A DNA stretch of 64,000 bases, taken from positions 16,253 through 80,252 of the forward strand of contig DATFYM010000125.1 in NCBI GenBank assembly GCA_035315065.1. Reading direction: 5' to 3'. Source of the DNA: DATFYM01 sp035315065. GTDB taxonomy: Bacteria; Acidobacteriota; Terriglobia; UBA7540. Made by a program: the position numbers and the translations under genes. How positions within the stretch are numbered: position 1 is the first letter of the stretch; each line of letters opens with the position of its first letter. Under the pieces are notes generated by a model. The model worked only from the letters and a program-made list of their open reading frames with translations. It had not been told where the DNA came from and ran no database searches. This document shows, piece by piece, positions 1 through 7,995 of this stretch.

Positions 1-1
1 C

Positions 2-175
2 TCCGGCGGTCGGGTGACCACGCTGCGCGACAGCATATTCTCCAATATCCCGGGTTCGCCCGCCTACGTGAGCAAGGCCTCGCGATACAAGAGGAACACG
101 AGCAGCCTGGGGCTCAGGGATTTGGACATTCAGAACAACAACGCCATCCAGGGGAAATTCCGCTTCGCGGCCTAA
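2..175 (+). CDS. C-terminal end of an unidentified protein (cut by window edge)
   Basis: An open frame runs in from the window edge and stops at TAA 173-175, encoding 57 residues that end GKFRFAA. Codon use matches the neighbouring genes. The fragment is Ser/Asn/Arg-rich and shows no family motif I recognise. A surface or secreted protein C-terminus is possible, but nothing here proves it. The stop is followed within 15 bases by the first heptamer-repeat hairpin. Confidence 0.55.
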   Translation, partial: SGGRVTTLRDSIFSNIPGSPAYVSKASRYKRNTSSLGLRDLDIQNNNAIQGKFRFAA

Positions 176-189
176 GCGTGTCTATGGCT

Positions 190-292
190 GATTGCCGATT
201 GACGATTGCCGATTGAAAGCGGCTCTGCCATGGACGCTCGTCTGTCAGCAGCGAGTTGCGGCGCGCAATCGTCAATCGGCGATCGACAATCG
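190..292. repeat. Heptamer-repeat hairpin, GATTGAC family
   Basis: The left arm 190-215 is GATTGCC/GATTGAC/GATTGCC/GATTG. The right arm 266-292 is its imperfect reverse complement. The loop is about 50 nt. It lies just upstream of the DUF2182 gene. Confidence 0.85.
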
Positions 293-301
293 TGAATTAC
301 A

Positions 302-1075
302 ATGTCCTGGCCGAGAATTGAAGATCAGAAGATCCTGGCGGGTCTGCTCGTCTCGCTGGTTCTGGTGGCTTGGTGTGCCCTGTGGCTTTGGGGCAGCTCC
401 CCCTACGGCCACCTCTTACTCCATGGCGGAAACATGGAACACATGGCGCACATGGGGGCCGCCCGGCGCCCGCTTTTCTTTGCCGGGCTCTTCGTTCTCG
501 GCTGGACGCTGATGACCGTGGCGATGATGCTGCCCACCAGCTCGCCGCTTATCCTGCTTTTTCACCGCCTCGTGCGTGATCGTCGGTACGCCGGCCGGCT
601 GGTGGCGCTGTTGATTGCCGGATATCTCACCGTCTGGGTGCTTTTCGGCGTGCTCGTTCACTTCCTGAACTGGGCAGCCCGTAGCGCCGTTCGTGCCACT
701 CCCTGGTTGTCCGGCCATCCCCGGCTACTCGGCTCGGCGATCCTGCTCGTGGCCGGCCTTTACCAGTTCACATCCCTGAAATACACCTGCCTCGACAAAT
801 GCCGTTCGCCCATGGCGTTCATTGTTGAGCGCTGGCGCGGCGGCAACGAAACCGCGCAGTCGCTCCGCCTGGGGATCGATCATGGCATCTTCTGCGTTGG
901 CTGCTGCTGGTCCCTGATGCTGCTGATGTTCGTCGTCGGGACGGGCAGCCTGGGTTGGATGCTGCTCCTCGGTCTCGTCATGGCGGCGGAGAAGAACCTT
1001 CCCTGGGGCCGGCGCCTCAGCGCGCCGCTCGGAGCGTCTCTCATTGTAATCGCCGCGGTTGTCGTCCTCGCCTAG
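302..1075 (+). CDS. DUF2182 family integral membrane protein
   Basis: This 257-residue protein has about six hydrophobic segments (roughly 11-30, 57-78, 98-121, 141-156, 200-226 and 243-257). The family pattern is visible: MxxAMMLP near 72-78, a Cys pair in YTCLDKC (161-167), HGIFCVGCCW (194-203) and AAEK (228-231). The family (COG5486) is annotated as a predicted metal-binding membrane protein, and its true function is unknown. The extracytoplasmic loop 37-51 is rich in His and Met (HLLLHGGNMEHMAHM), which would fit metal binding; that is inference. The ATG at 302 has no clear Shine-Dalgarno and follows the hairpin arm by 9 nt. Confidence 0.85.
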   Translation: MSWPRIEDQKILAGLLVSLVLVAWCALWLWGSSPYGHLLLHGGNMEHMAHMGAARRPLFFAGLFVLGWTLMTVAMMLPTSSPLILLFHRLVRDRRYAGRLVALLIAGYLTVWVLFGVLVHFLNWAARSAVRATPWLSGHPRLLGSAILLVAGLYQFTSLKYTCLDKCRSPMAFIVERWRGGNETAQSLRLGIDHGIFCVGCCWSLMLLMFVVGTGSLGWMLLLGLVMAAEKNLPWGRRLSAPLGASLIVIAAVVVLA

Positions 1076-1098
1076 CTGGAAGTGCATGAGTTTTGGGT

Positions 1099-1124
1099 GG
1101 TGGTGCAGTTTGAACTGCACCACT
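1099..1124. repeat. Short perfect hairpin downstream of the DUF2182 gene
   Basis: GGTGGTGCAGTT (1099-1110) pairs with AACTGCACCACT (1113-1124), leaving a 2-nt loop. No T-tract follows, so it is not a canonical intrinsic terminator. It could still act as a transcript 3' end or be a dispersed palindrome. Confidence 0.6.
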
Positions 1125-1207
1125 AGCGGGTTTGGTGCGCGCTTGCAAGGCCAGCGTCTTGTGGTGTATGATTCTTACTGGAATCTTACTTTGACCATAG
1201 GAGGCCG

Positions 1208-1474
1208 ATGACCGTTACCAAGCTCTCGACCCGAGGACAGGTCGTTCTGCCGAAGACCGTCAGGGATGGAAGAGGCTGGCGACCAGGTACGGAATTTGTG
1301 GTTGAAGAAACTGCCAGCGGTGTCCTCTTGCGGCCGCAACGGCCGTTCGCTCCCACGAGGTTTGAAGACGTTCGCGGCAGCCTTAAGTACGAGGGCCGAC
1401 CTAAGACCATCGGAGAAATGAACCGCGGCATTGCTAAAGCCGTGAAAGAGCGTCATGCTCGCGGTCGATACTAA
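1208..1474 (+). CDS. AbrB/MazE-fold antitoxin (VapB-like), orphan
   Basis: This 88-residue protein opens with the swapped-hairpin AbrB signature TKLSTRGQVVLPKTVRD (residues 4-20). The C-terminal arm (GSLKYEGRPKTIGEM and onward) resembles toxin-binding tails of VapB antitoxins. An AGGAGG site (about 1200) precedes the ATG. Its stop overlaps a second ATG at 1455 that begins MLAVDTN, the usual start of a VapC PIN-domain toxin, but that frame leaves the family after seven codons. The antitoxin is intact and its toxin is gone. The DNA-binding fold is well supported; the VapB assignment rests on the downstream remnant. Confidence 0.82.
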   Translation: MTVTKLSTRGQVVLPKTVRDGRGWRPGTEFVVEETASGVLLRPQRPFAPTRFEDVRGSLKYEGRPKTIGEMNRGIAKAVKERHARGRY

Positions 1475-1475
1475 C
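1455..1475 (+). pseudogene. VapC toxin remnant (first seven codons)
   Basis: ATG at 1455 overlaps the antitoxin stop by 20 nt, as vapBC pairs often do. It encodes MLAVDTN, which matches the N-terminal strand and first catalytic Asp of PIN-domain VapC proteins. The expected hydrophobic continuation is missing, and the sequence switches to a HigB-like C-terminus in another frame at about 1476-1478. Seven residues are thin evidence alone; the overlap and the context make the reading plausible. Confidence 0.5.
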
Positions 1476-1477
1476 GG

Positions 1478-1549
1478 GGAGGGACAAAGAAGACCCAGCA
1501 GGATGACATTGAAACTGCCCAGAGATTTTGGAGAGACTATAATGCCTAA
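1478..1549 (+). pseudogene. HigB/RelE-family toxin remnant (last 23 codons)
   Basis: The frame ending at TAA 1547-1549 reads GGTKKTQQDDIETAQRFWRD then YNA. This resembles the C-terminus of the Gp49-like 'addiction module killer' proteins, which typically end in a GGDKxTQQxDIxxAxxxW pattern. It overlaps the start of the downstream antidote gene by 8 nt, as in normal higBA-type pairs. All upstream toxin sequence is missing, so the toxin is dead. Confidence 0.6.
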
Positions 1550-1919
1550 GAGAACCGGCGACTACGACGCCTGGCTCCTTGATGAGCTGGCAGACCCTCG
1601 GGTCGCCGCCAGCTACGTAAATGCAGCCATTTGCGAAGACCCGGACATGCTGAAAGTCGCTCTCAGGAACGTAGCCAAAGCGCACACGATGAAGAAAGTC
1701 GCGGAAGAGGCCGGGGTTGCGCGCGAGAGTCTATACACGATCCTGTCTGAGTCTGGCAATCCGACATTGACCAACCTCAATGCAGTTTTGAAGGCTGTTG
1801 GACTCAGAATCGCCGTCGTTCTTGACTCAGAGGAATCAATTGTGGAGACTCAACCTTCAGAGCCTTCAGGAATTGGCTTTGTCTCCCACGAGCAAGAAGC
1901 AGAGCTAAAAAACCGTTGA
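1542..1919 (+). CDS. HTH antidote protein of a HigBA-like addiction module, orphan
   Basis: This 125-residue protein starts at ATG 1542, preceded by GGAGAGA. A longer in-frame start at 1455 belongs to the VapC remnant and gives an unlikely N-terminus. The family start (DYDAWLLDELADPRVAASYVNAA) is followed by an HTH at about 49-67 (MKKVAEEAGVARESLYTIL) and the GNPTLTNLNAVLKAVGLRIAVV tail typical of 'putative addiction module antidote' proteins. A 30-residue C-terminal extension (SEESIVETQPS onward) is acidic. It has no intact toxin partner. Confidence 0.85.
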   Translation: MPKRTGDYDAWLLDELADPRVAASYVNAAICEDPDMLKVALRNVAKAHTMKKVAEEAGVARESLYTILSESGNPTLTNLNAVLKAVGLRIAVVLDSEESIVETQPSEPSGIGFVSHEQEAELKNR

Positions 1920-2057
1920 CGCGCTGCATAACAAAACTGCAAGCTGTAGCTTCGACCTATGACGCAGGCACTGGCACATCACCACCACCATTCCAGCTTC
2001 GGGGCGATGTGTCGGTGGGCGCTGGCGTAGGGTGCAGACAAGGTTGAACGAAACAAG

Positions 2058-2088
2058 GCCCGCTGACAAGAAGGTCAGCGGGCTTTTG
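2058..2088 (+). terminator. Intrinsic terminator after the antidote gene
   Basis: The stem GCCCGCTGAC (2058-2067) pairs with GTCAGCGGGC (2074-2083) around a 6-nt loop and is followed by TTTTGCTTTAA. It is the clearest rho-independent terminator in the window. Confidence 0.8.
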
Positions 2089-2102
2089 CTTTAATGGTGG
2101 CA

Positions 2103-2330
2103 GGTGACACGCTTGAATGAAAAGAATCATTTTTGAGCATGCGAAGCCACGATGTTGTTGAAAACACAAGGCAGCCTGTGAGCCCGACAGCGGAAAGCCA
2201 CGATGTACATGAAAACACGCGACTATCACCGGAAAGAAACGACGCTGTTGAAGAGAAATAGGTTAGCCGATGTGGGGCTGGCTCGGACCTACGGAAAGGT
2301 GACGCGACTAAAAGTGAACCAAAAGGAGTA
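2103..2330 (+). repeat. Cluster of a dispersed ~30-bp motif (forward copies a-e)
   Basis: Five degenerate copies follow the pattern GGAAAGCCACGATGTTGATG then AAAACA, at about 2103-2125, 2143-2168, 2192-2217, 2231-2256 and 2289-2330, spaced 40-58 nt apart. No ORF is conserved across them. Related copies occur at 2741-2872 and, inverted, at 18451-18799. Confidence 0.6.
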
Positions 2331-2740
2331 AGCCTAGTCAACCCAGCCTAGAGAAAGGCTCGACTAATATGTAATCTTATGATACCCTCAATCTGTATGA
2401 TCCGGCCACAGAGATCGGTCGACGAGGATTTCTGTAACTCAGGTGGTATTACCGCCAGAGTACATTCACCAACTGAATTCGGGACGGCACCGCAGGGTGT
2501 TACCGATATGGTACAACTGATGCAATTAACCTCGGAGTTAGTTACACATTCCTGCCCACGTGTTGCCGGATCCCATACTGCAGATCCAGCTTCGGCAATT
2601 GCGAGGGCGCCATGCCAACGGCCAGCCCTCTCCAATTGGCAAATGGCGATCGGCAATCGGCGAGGCGACGTTACAGCAGACGTTACACCTGCCAACATGG
2701 CAGGTGGGGATCATTGATTTTTGACGGACCGAACCCAAAT
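2331..2740. other. Non-coding stretch, nothing recognised
   Basis: This stretch has lower GC than its surroundings. Short open frames exist on both strands but have no Shine-Dalgarno, no family motif and atypical codon use. It is probably degraded sequence in the same gene-poor zone as the flanking repeat copies. Confidence 0.4.
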
Positions 2741-2872
2741 TCAGCCGACGTTTTATTGATAAAAAAGGACATCTTGGGTTGGGTTTCTGGACCGAACCCA
2801 TTTAAGCCACCATATTACTGAAAATAGGCGCTTTAACTTATGGAAAGCCATCATATTATTGAAAAATATGGG
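2741..2872 (+). repeat. Dispersed ~30-bp motif, three AT-rich copies
   Basis: Copies lie at about 2741-2770 (AGCCGACGTTTTATTGATAA), 2803-2829 (AAGCCACCATATTACTGAAA) and 2842-2872 (AAAGCCATCATATTATTGAA). They share the core AGCCAC-N2-AT-N5-TGAAAA with the cluster at 2103-2330. Confidence 0.6.
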
Positions 2873-3132
2873 AGTTAATCAGAATCTCCCGAAGAAACGA
2901 TTTTAGGTCGACGCAATAAGTGCGATTGCGCGGTTTCGCCATGCCAACGCCTCACGCGATCGGCTCATCGAGGACCGCTAAGAACGGCGCAAAGGACGGC
3001 ATGAGAGCGATTTTTTCCCGTCCTGCTTTTTTGTGTGATGCCAACTCCGCGGTTCATGTCAAGCGGTAGAATGGCTGGTCACCAAGCCGTGCCTGAACTG
3101 GAGATAGGAAGGAATTGCGGAACTTGTGGCAC
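2873..3132. other. Non-coding upstream region of the his operon
   Basis: No gene was found. A weak inverted pair AAAGGACGG/CCCGTCCTG (about 2990-3027) with adjacent T-runs could be a poor terminator for leftward or rightward transcripts. I could not point to a convincing promoter for hisI. Confidence 0.35.
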
Positions 3133-3230
3133 TTGAAGAGTTGAAGGTCCAAGGTTGAAGGTTGAAGAGTCCAGACCCGAGGGCGTGCTCTTGACTCTTC
3201 GACCTTGAACCTTCAACGGTTCGACTTCTT
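3133..3230. repeat. Heptamer-repeat hairpin, GGTTGAA family
   Basis: The left arm 3133-3172 (TTGAAGAGTTGAAGG and onward) pairs imperfectly with 3193-3230 (GACTCTTCGACCTTGAACC and onward). It is followed by a lone GCTGAAA-family arm at 3234-3266, just before hisI. Confidence 0.85.
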
Positions 3231-3275
3231 CTGATGGCTGAAAGCTGTGAGCTGAGAGCTGAGGGAGTGTGAGAC

Positions 3276-3653
3276 GTGGACCTTAAGTTTCAGGACGGGC
3301 TGGTTCCGGCAATCGTTCAGGAGCGCCAGCGCGGTGAGGTGCTGATGCTGGGCTACATGAACGCCGAGGCTTATCAGCAGACGCTCGGCTCCGGCTTCGT
3401 CACGTTTTACAGCCGCAGCCGCGGCAAACTCTGGGTGAAGGGCGAGACGTCCGGCCACCGGTTGCAGGTCCGCGAGGTTCGGGTCGATTGCGACCTGGAC
3501 GCCATTCTGGTCCTGGTGGATATGACTGGCCCTGGCTGCTGCCATCTGGGGTACAAATCGTGCTTCTTCCGCCGCGTCACGCCGGACGGCGAAGAAATCA
3601 TCGCCCAGCGGGAGTTCGATCCGGCGACGGTATACAAGAGCAGTGGCGAGTGA
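3276..3653 (+). CDS. hisI: Phosphoribosyl-AMP cyclohydrolase
   Basis: HisI opens the purine ring of PR-AMP, step 3 of histidine synthesis. The 125-residue protein is a stand-alone HisI with no HisE domain fused. It carries VTFYSRSRGKLWVKGETSG (42-60), the metal-binding DCDLDAI (72-78) and the Zn-site segment GPGCCHLGYKSCFFR (86-100). First gene of the his operon. The last codons and stop (S-S-G-E-stop) are written by an AGTGGCG-type heptamer arm, so the C-terminus may have been extended or trimmed by the repeat. Confidence 0.95.
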   Translation: MDLKFQDGLVPAIVQERQRGEVLMLGYMNAEAYQQTLGSGFVTFYSRSRGKLWVKGETSGHRLQVREVRVDCDLDAILVLVDMTGPGCCHLGYKSCFFRRVTPDGEEIIAQREFDPATVYKSSGE

Positions 3654-3765
3654 CAAGTGGCGCGTAAGAGTTGGCAGTCAGCGGTCAGCAGTCGGCAGTC
3701 GGTCCAGACGACCGGCCGGACTGCGTACTGCCGGCTGCTGACTGCCGACTCTTTCTCGCCACTAG
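3642..3765. repeat. Nested heptamer-repeat hairpin between hisI and hisG
   Basis: An outer AGTGGCG arm (3642-3665) faces TCGCCACTAG (3756-3765). An inner TCAGCGG/TCGGCAG arm (3671-3704) pairs with 3718-3751. The left arm begins inside hisI and contains its stop codon. Confidence 0.85.
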
Positions 3766-3773
3766 GAGTGGAA

Positions 3774-4646
3774 ATGAACAAACTGAAACTCGGGCTGCCC
3801 AAAGGCAGCCTTCAGGACGCTTCTCTCCAGCTTTTTCGCCGGGCGGGGTTTGAGATCACGGTGAATCCGCGTTCCTACTTTCCGCACGTCGATGACGACG
3901 AGATCGAGTGCATGTTGATTCGCGCTCAGGAGATGGCGCGCTATGTGGAAGACGGCGTGTTGGACGCCGGGCTGACGGGCAAGGACTGGATTCTCGAAAA
4001 CGATGCGCGCGTGGTGGAAGTGGCCGACCTCGTATACTCCAAGCAGACCTTCGGCAAGGTGCGCTGGGTGCTGGCGGCGCCGGAAGACTCGACGTTCCGC
4101 AGCGTGAAAGACCTGGAAGGAAAGATCATCGCTACCGAGTTAGTTAATGTAACGACAAGATATCTAGCCAGTCATAGCGTCAAAGCCAAAGTGGAGTTCT
4201 CCTGGGGAGCGACGGAGGTGAAGCCGCCGGTGCTGGCGGACGCCATCGTCGAGGTCACGGAGACCGGCTCTTCGCTGCGCGCCAACGGACTTCGCATCAT
4301 GGAGACGGTGCTCGAGTCCAACACCAAGTTCATCGCTAATTCAGCCGCCTGGGAAGACGGGTGGAAGCGCGCCAAGATCGAAACCCTGGTGATGCTCTTG
4401 CAGGGTGCCATCGAGGCAGCAGGCAAGGTGGGGCTGATGCTCAACGTGAAGCGGGCCGATCTGGAGAACGTCCTCGCCGTTCTGCCCGCTTTGAAGCGCC
4501 CCACCATTTCCAATCTGAGCGATGCGGAATGGGTGGCGGTGAACACGGTGATCGAAGAGAAGACGGTCCGGGAGATCATCCCGCGTCTCAAGGCCGCCAA
4601 CGCGCAAGGGATTGTGGAGTACCCGTTGAATAAGATCGTGTTGTGA
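3774..4646 (+). CDS. hisG: ATP phosphoribosyltransferase, long form
   Basis: HisG is the committed first enzyme, joining ATP and PRPP. From ATG 3774 (AGGAGTGG upstream) the protein has 290 residues. It has two periplasmic-binding-like catalytic lobes (LGLPKGSLQ at the N-terminus, GLTGKDW near 65) and a C-terminal ACT-like regulatory domain of about 75 residues (LMLNVKRADLENVLAVLPAL onward). That length and tail mark the hexameric long form, which is usually feedback-inhibited by histidine and needs no HisZ. An in-frame upstream extension only translates the hairpin and was rejected. Confidence 0.94.
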   Translation: MNKLKLGLPKGSLQDASLQLFRRAGFEITVNPRSYFPHVDDDEIECMLIRAQEMARYVEDGVLDAGLTGKDWILENDARVVEVADLVYSKQTFGKVRWVLAAPEDSTFRSVKDLEGKIIATELVNVTTRYLASHSVKAKVEFSWGATEVKPPVLADAIVEVTETGSSLRANGLRIMETVLESNTKFIANSAAWEDGWKRAKIETLVMLLQGAIEAAGKVGLMLNVKRADLENVLAVLPALKRPTISNLSDAEWVAVNTVIEEKTVREIIPRLKAANAQGIVEYPLNKIVL

Positions 4647-4650
4647 GGGC

Positions 4651-4831
4651 TGGAAGACAGAAGTCAGAAGACAGAAGCCAGAAGCCTGGAATCGGTAGTC
4701 GGAAGTCAGGAGTCGGAAGAAAGAGGCGAAGAAATCGATGATCAACACCATGAGCGAACGCCTTCTTGGGTGCTCATCACTCATGGTTCATGGTTCTTCC
4801 TTCTGACTTCTGTCTTCTGACTTCCGTCTCC
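4651..4831. repeat. Heptamer-repeat hairpin, AGAAGTC family, between hisG and hisD
   Basis: The left arms (4652-4690, AGAAGTCAGAAGACAGAAGC, plus TCGGAAG units to 4720) pair with 4796-4831 (CTTCTGACTTCTGTCTTCTG). The loop contains an inner CATGAGCGAAC/ATGGTTCATGG pair. Confidence 0.8.
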
Positions 4832-4841
4832 TCTTAACAAC

Positions 4842-6122
4842 ATGCTTCGCATCATCCGCAGCACCGACAAACCGCGAATCGCACGCTTGCTGGAAACACG
4901 CCGAGCACAGCTTGAGCAAGCCGAGGTGGTGGCGCGCCGCATTCTGGAAGACGTTCGCCGGAACGGTGACGCGGCGCTGGTGCGGCTGACGCGGCGGTTC
5001 GAGAAGATCGACCTCCGCAAGGTCGGGTTCACCGTCAGCGAGGCGGAGATTCAGGAGGCGTGCGACCAGGCCTCTCCGGACTTCAAGCGGGCGATAGGCC
5101 TCGCGGCGAAGAATATCCGGGCCACGGCGCGCCGCCAGTTGCCGCGCCCGTGGCGGGCCTCCAACGGCGCCGGCGTCGAGGTGAGCCAGATTGTTCGCCC
5201 CCTCGATCGCGTGGCTTGCTATGTTCCCGGTGGACGTTTCCCGTTGCCTTCCACCGTCCTTATGAGCGTCATCCCCGCCCAGGTGGTGGGTGTGCGCGAG
5301 GTGGTGGTGACGTCGCCGCGCCCTGCGCCGGCGGTGCTGGTGGCGGCGCATCTCTTGGGCATGAATAAGGTCTTTCGGCTGGGCGGCGCGCAGGCGATTG
5401 CCGCCTTCGCCTACGGCACCGAGAGCGTACCAGCCGCCGACAAGATCGTCGGCCCCGGCAACCGTTACGTGGCGGCGGCGAAGAAACTCGTGGCGGGCGA
5501 ATGTGGCATCGACTTCGTCGCCGGCCCCAGCGAGTTGGTGGTGGTCGGATCCCGCGGGCACGCCGCATGGATTGCAGCGGACCTGGTGGCGCAGGCCGAG
5601 CACGACCCCGATGCGGTGGCGATCTTCATTACTTCCTCAGCGGAATTGGCGCGGAAAGTACAAGCCGCGGTCGGCGAGATCCTGGTGAAAGAGTTCAGGC
5701 GAAGCCTGCCGGTGGCGGAGCAGTCGATTGCGGGCCAGGGAGCGATCATTTTGACGCGCGATCTGGGCGAATCAGTGGACTTGGTGAATCGTCTGGCGCC
5801 GGAACACCTCACGCTGCTCGACGACGCGGCGGAAGCGCTCGACCGCATTCACTCCGCGGGCTCCATCTTTCTTGGCAGCTACAGCGCCGTGGCGGCGGGC
5901 GACTATGCCTCGGGCCCGAATCACATCCTGCCCACCGGCGGCGCCGCGCGTTTGAGCGGCGGCTTGAGCGCGGCCGACTTTGTAAAGAGGATCTCCGTGC
6001 AGCGACTCAGCCGGGCGGGACTGGCGCGACTGAGAGGCGCCATCGTGACGCTGGCCAAGAGCGAAGGCCTCAAAGCTCACGCTTACTCGGTGGAAACGAG
6101 GTTCAGAAGAATTGACGATTGA
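4842..6122 (+). CDS. hisD: Histidinol dehydrogenase
   Basis: HisD oxidises L-histidinol to histidine in two NAD-dependent steps. The 426 residues match the family length. Visible motifs include CYVPGGRFPLPSTVLMSVIP, RLGGAQAIAAFAYGTE, the Zn ligand segment LVAQAEHDPDA (Gln and His), NRLAPEHLTL and GPNHILPTGGAARLSGGLS. The final codons R-R-I-D-D-stop read directly into the GATTGAC array, so the stop codon lies within the repeat. Upstream SD is weak, as expected right after a hairpin arm. Confidence 0.95.
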   Translation: MLRIIRSTDKPRIARLLETRRAQLEQAEVVARRILEDVRRNGDAALVRLTRRFEKIDLRKVGFTVSEAEIQEACDQASPDFKRAIGLAAKNIRATARRQLPRPWRASNGAGVEVSQIVRPLDRVACYVPGGRFPLPSTVLMSVIPAQVVGVREVVVTSPRPAPAVLVAAHLLGMNKVFRLGGAQAIAAFAYGTESVPAADKIVGPGNRYVAAAKKLVAGECGIDFVAGPSELVVVGSRGHAAWIAADLVAQAEHDPDAVAIFITSSAELARKVQAAVGEILVKEFRRSLPVAEQSIAGQGAIILTRDLGESVDLVNRLAPEHLTLLDDAAEALDRIHSAGSIFLGSYSAVAAGDYASGPNHILPTGGAARLSGGLSAADFVKRISVQRLSRAGLARLRGAIVTLAKSEGLKAHAYSVETRFRRIDD

Positions 6123-6245
6123 CGATTGACGATTGACGATTGCAAAAGCGGCTCATTGACGATTGTGATGCCATACTGGAAGGGCGCGCGGCTTGCCTAG
6201 TCTTCTCTCCCAATCGTCAATCGTCAATCGTCAATCTGCAATCGG
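6111..6245. repeat. Heptamer-repeat hairpin, GATTGAC family, between hisD and hisC
   Basis: The left arm 6111-6142 holds four perfect GATTGAC units. The right arm 6211-6245 is CAATCGT/CAATCTGC units. The loop contains GCGCGGCTTGCC, nearly the same as the loop at 56390-56405. Confidence 0.9.
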
Positions 6246-6271
6246 CAGTTCTTTGTCGGTTGAAGGCTATC

Positions 6272-7405
6272 ATGGCGCTCCAAGTCAGGCCCCGCAAGTC
6301 GGTGACGCGGCTGCCGAAATACCATCCGCCTCTCGAAGGGCGCGCCGGCAAGCTGCGTCTCGACTTCAATGAGAATACCGTCGGTTGCGCCCCTGCCGTG
6401 GTCCGTGCGCTACGCCGGACGCTCGATGCCGACGGGCTGTCGCGTTACCCCGAATACGAGGAGGCTCGCGAAATCCTGGCGAAGTACTTTGGCGTCTCGG
6501 CTAACGAACTGCTGATGACGAACGGCATCGACGACGCCATCAAGCTGATCTGCGATACATTCGTGGATCCCGGCGACGAGTTGGTGATCCCCGCGCCCAC
6601 CTTTTCCATGTACCAGTTCTTCCAGGCGGTGGCGGCAGGCAAGACGAGGCTGGTGCCCTACGATGACCGGGTACGACTACCGGCGACCAGCATCATCAAG
6701 GCGGTCACTCGCCGCACTCGATGGATGGCACTCGCCAATCCCAACAATCCCACCGGAACCTTGATCCCCAAGGGCGATTTGCGCGCTATACTGCGCGCCT
6801 CGCCCAGGGTGGTCGTACTGGTGGACGAAGCCTACTTTGATTTTTCGGGCGAAACCGTGCTTCCCTGGATTCACGAGTTTTCGAACCTCATCGTCGCGCG
6901 AACGTTTTCCAAAGGCCATGGGCTCGCCGGTGTTCGGCTCGGAGTCCTCATCGCTAATGTAGAGTTGGCCGGCCTGATGCGGCGGGCCCATGCTGTTTTC
7001 CCGGTCAATTCCTTCGCGCTGGTTTGTGCGCTGGAGGCCATCCGGCAAGAGGACTATGTGCGGCGTTATGCTGCCACCATCTGCGCCAATCGCGAGCTGT
7101 TGTGCGCGCGCCTGGAAAAGATGGGCGTCTCGTACCTGCCGAGCGCGGCCAACTTCGTTTTCGTGCGAGTAGGCGATCGCGCGCCGGAAATCGCGCGGCG
7201 TCTGCGCGAGCAGGACATCCTGGTGCGCGACTGGAGCCACGATCGTCACCTGAAGCATTACCTCCGGCTGACCGTCGGCAGCGACGCCCAGACTCGCCGC
7301 TTGGCCCGGCAATTCGAGCTGTTGCGGCCGTTAATGGACATCGGAAATCACGCGAGCGCCTGGCGGGATTTGATCAACTATTCTCCCAAGGAGCGGTTTG
7401 CATGA
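6272..7405 (+). CDS. hisC: Histidinol-phosphate aminotransferase
   Basis: HisC transfers an amino group from glutamate to imidazole-acetol phosphate with PLP. I take ATG 6272 (377 residues); the 44 extra codons upstream translate the hairpin. Family motifs: LDFNENTVG, NPNNPTGTLIP, VDEAYFDFSG and the PLP-lysine segment RTFSKGHGLAGVRLG (SFSK-type, K in FSK). The stop overlaps the hisB start as ATGA, which implies translational coupling. Confidence 0.94.
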   Translation: MALQVRPRKSVTRLPKYHPPLEGRAGKLRLDFNENTVGCAPAVVRALRRTLDADGLSRYPEYEEAREILAKYFGVSANELLMTNGIDDAIKLICDTFVDPGDELVIPAPTFSMYQFFQAVAAGKTRLVPYDDRVRLPATSIIKAVTRRTRWMALANPNNPTGTLIPKGDLRAILRASPRVVVLVDEAYFDFSGETVLPWIHEFSNLIVARTFSKGHGLAGVRLGVLIANVELAGLMRRAHAVFPVNSFALVCALEAIRQEDYVRRYAATICANRELLCARLEKMGVSYLPSAANFVFVRVGDRAPEIARRLREQDILVRDWSHDRHLKHYLRLTVGSDAQTRRLARQFELLRPLMDIGNHASAWRDLINYSPKERFA

Positions 7406-7995
7406 AGGCACGGCGGGCGACGATCCACCGCGAGACGACGGAAACCGATATCCGCGCCAGCTTGAATATCGATGGCCGCGGCCGCTATCAGGTCTCCACG
7501 GGTATCCGCTTTCTCGACCATATGCTGGAATTGTTCACGCGCCACGGCGGCTTTGACCTGAGCGTCGAAGCGCACGGCGATTTGGACGTAGACCAGCACC
7601 ACACGGTGGAAGACCTCGGTCTGGTGCTGGGGCAGACGCTACGCGAGGCGCTCGGCGACAAGAAGGGCATCAATCGCGCCGGCTACTTCATCATGCCGAT
7701 GGACGAGACCTTGGCTCTCGCCGCCATCGACTTGAGTGGCCGTCCCTATCTCGTGCTGCACGCTCCGATCAAGACGCGCACCGTCGGCGACCTTCAGACG
7801 GAGTTGCTGGAGGACTTCTTCCAGGCCTTCGCCACCGCGGCAGCCGCCAATGTCCACTTGAAGGTCGCTTACGGCCGCTCGAGTCACCACGCGGTGGAGG
7901 CGCTGTTCAAAGCCTTCGCGCGCGCCTTACGATACGCTTGTTCGCGCGACTCGCGCCTCAAGCGCCAACTTCCCTCCACCAAGGGCTTGCTATGA
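7402..7995 (+). CDS. hisB: Imidazoleglycerol-phosphate dehydratase
   Basis: A monofunctional HisB of 197 residues, lacking the HAD phosphatase domain of enterobacterial HisB. A separate histidinol-phosphatase is therefore needed, and none is in the window. Mn-binding motifs are clear: FLDHML, DVDQHHTVEDLG and SSHHAVEALFKAFARAL. The start at 7402 follows AAGGAG and overlaps hisC by 4 nt. The end overlaps hisH by 4 nt. Confidence 0.95.
   Translation: MKARRATIHRETTETDIRASLNIDGRGRYQVSTGIRFLDHMLELFTRHGGFDLSVEAHGDLDVDQHHTVEDLGLVLGQTLREALGDKKGINRAGYFIMPMDETLALAAIDLSGRPYLVLHAPIKTRTVGDLQTELLEDFFQAFATAAAANVHLKVAYGRSSHHAVEALFKAFARALRYACSRDSRLKRQLPSTKGLL

Noticed and set aside
2379..2717. 112-codon plus-strand ORF in the gene-poor region
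   Set aside because: No SD, no motif, composition unlike coding neighbours; probably chance.
6140..6271. N-terminal extension of hisC, and similar ones for hisG, thiG, pth, metB-side genes and GH116
   Set aside because: These extensions translate hairpin arrays or spacers and lack SD sites; internal starts match family N-termini.
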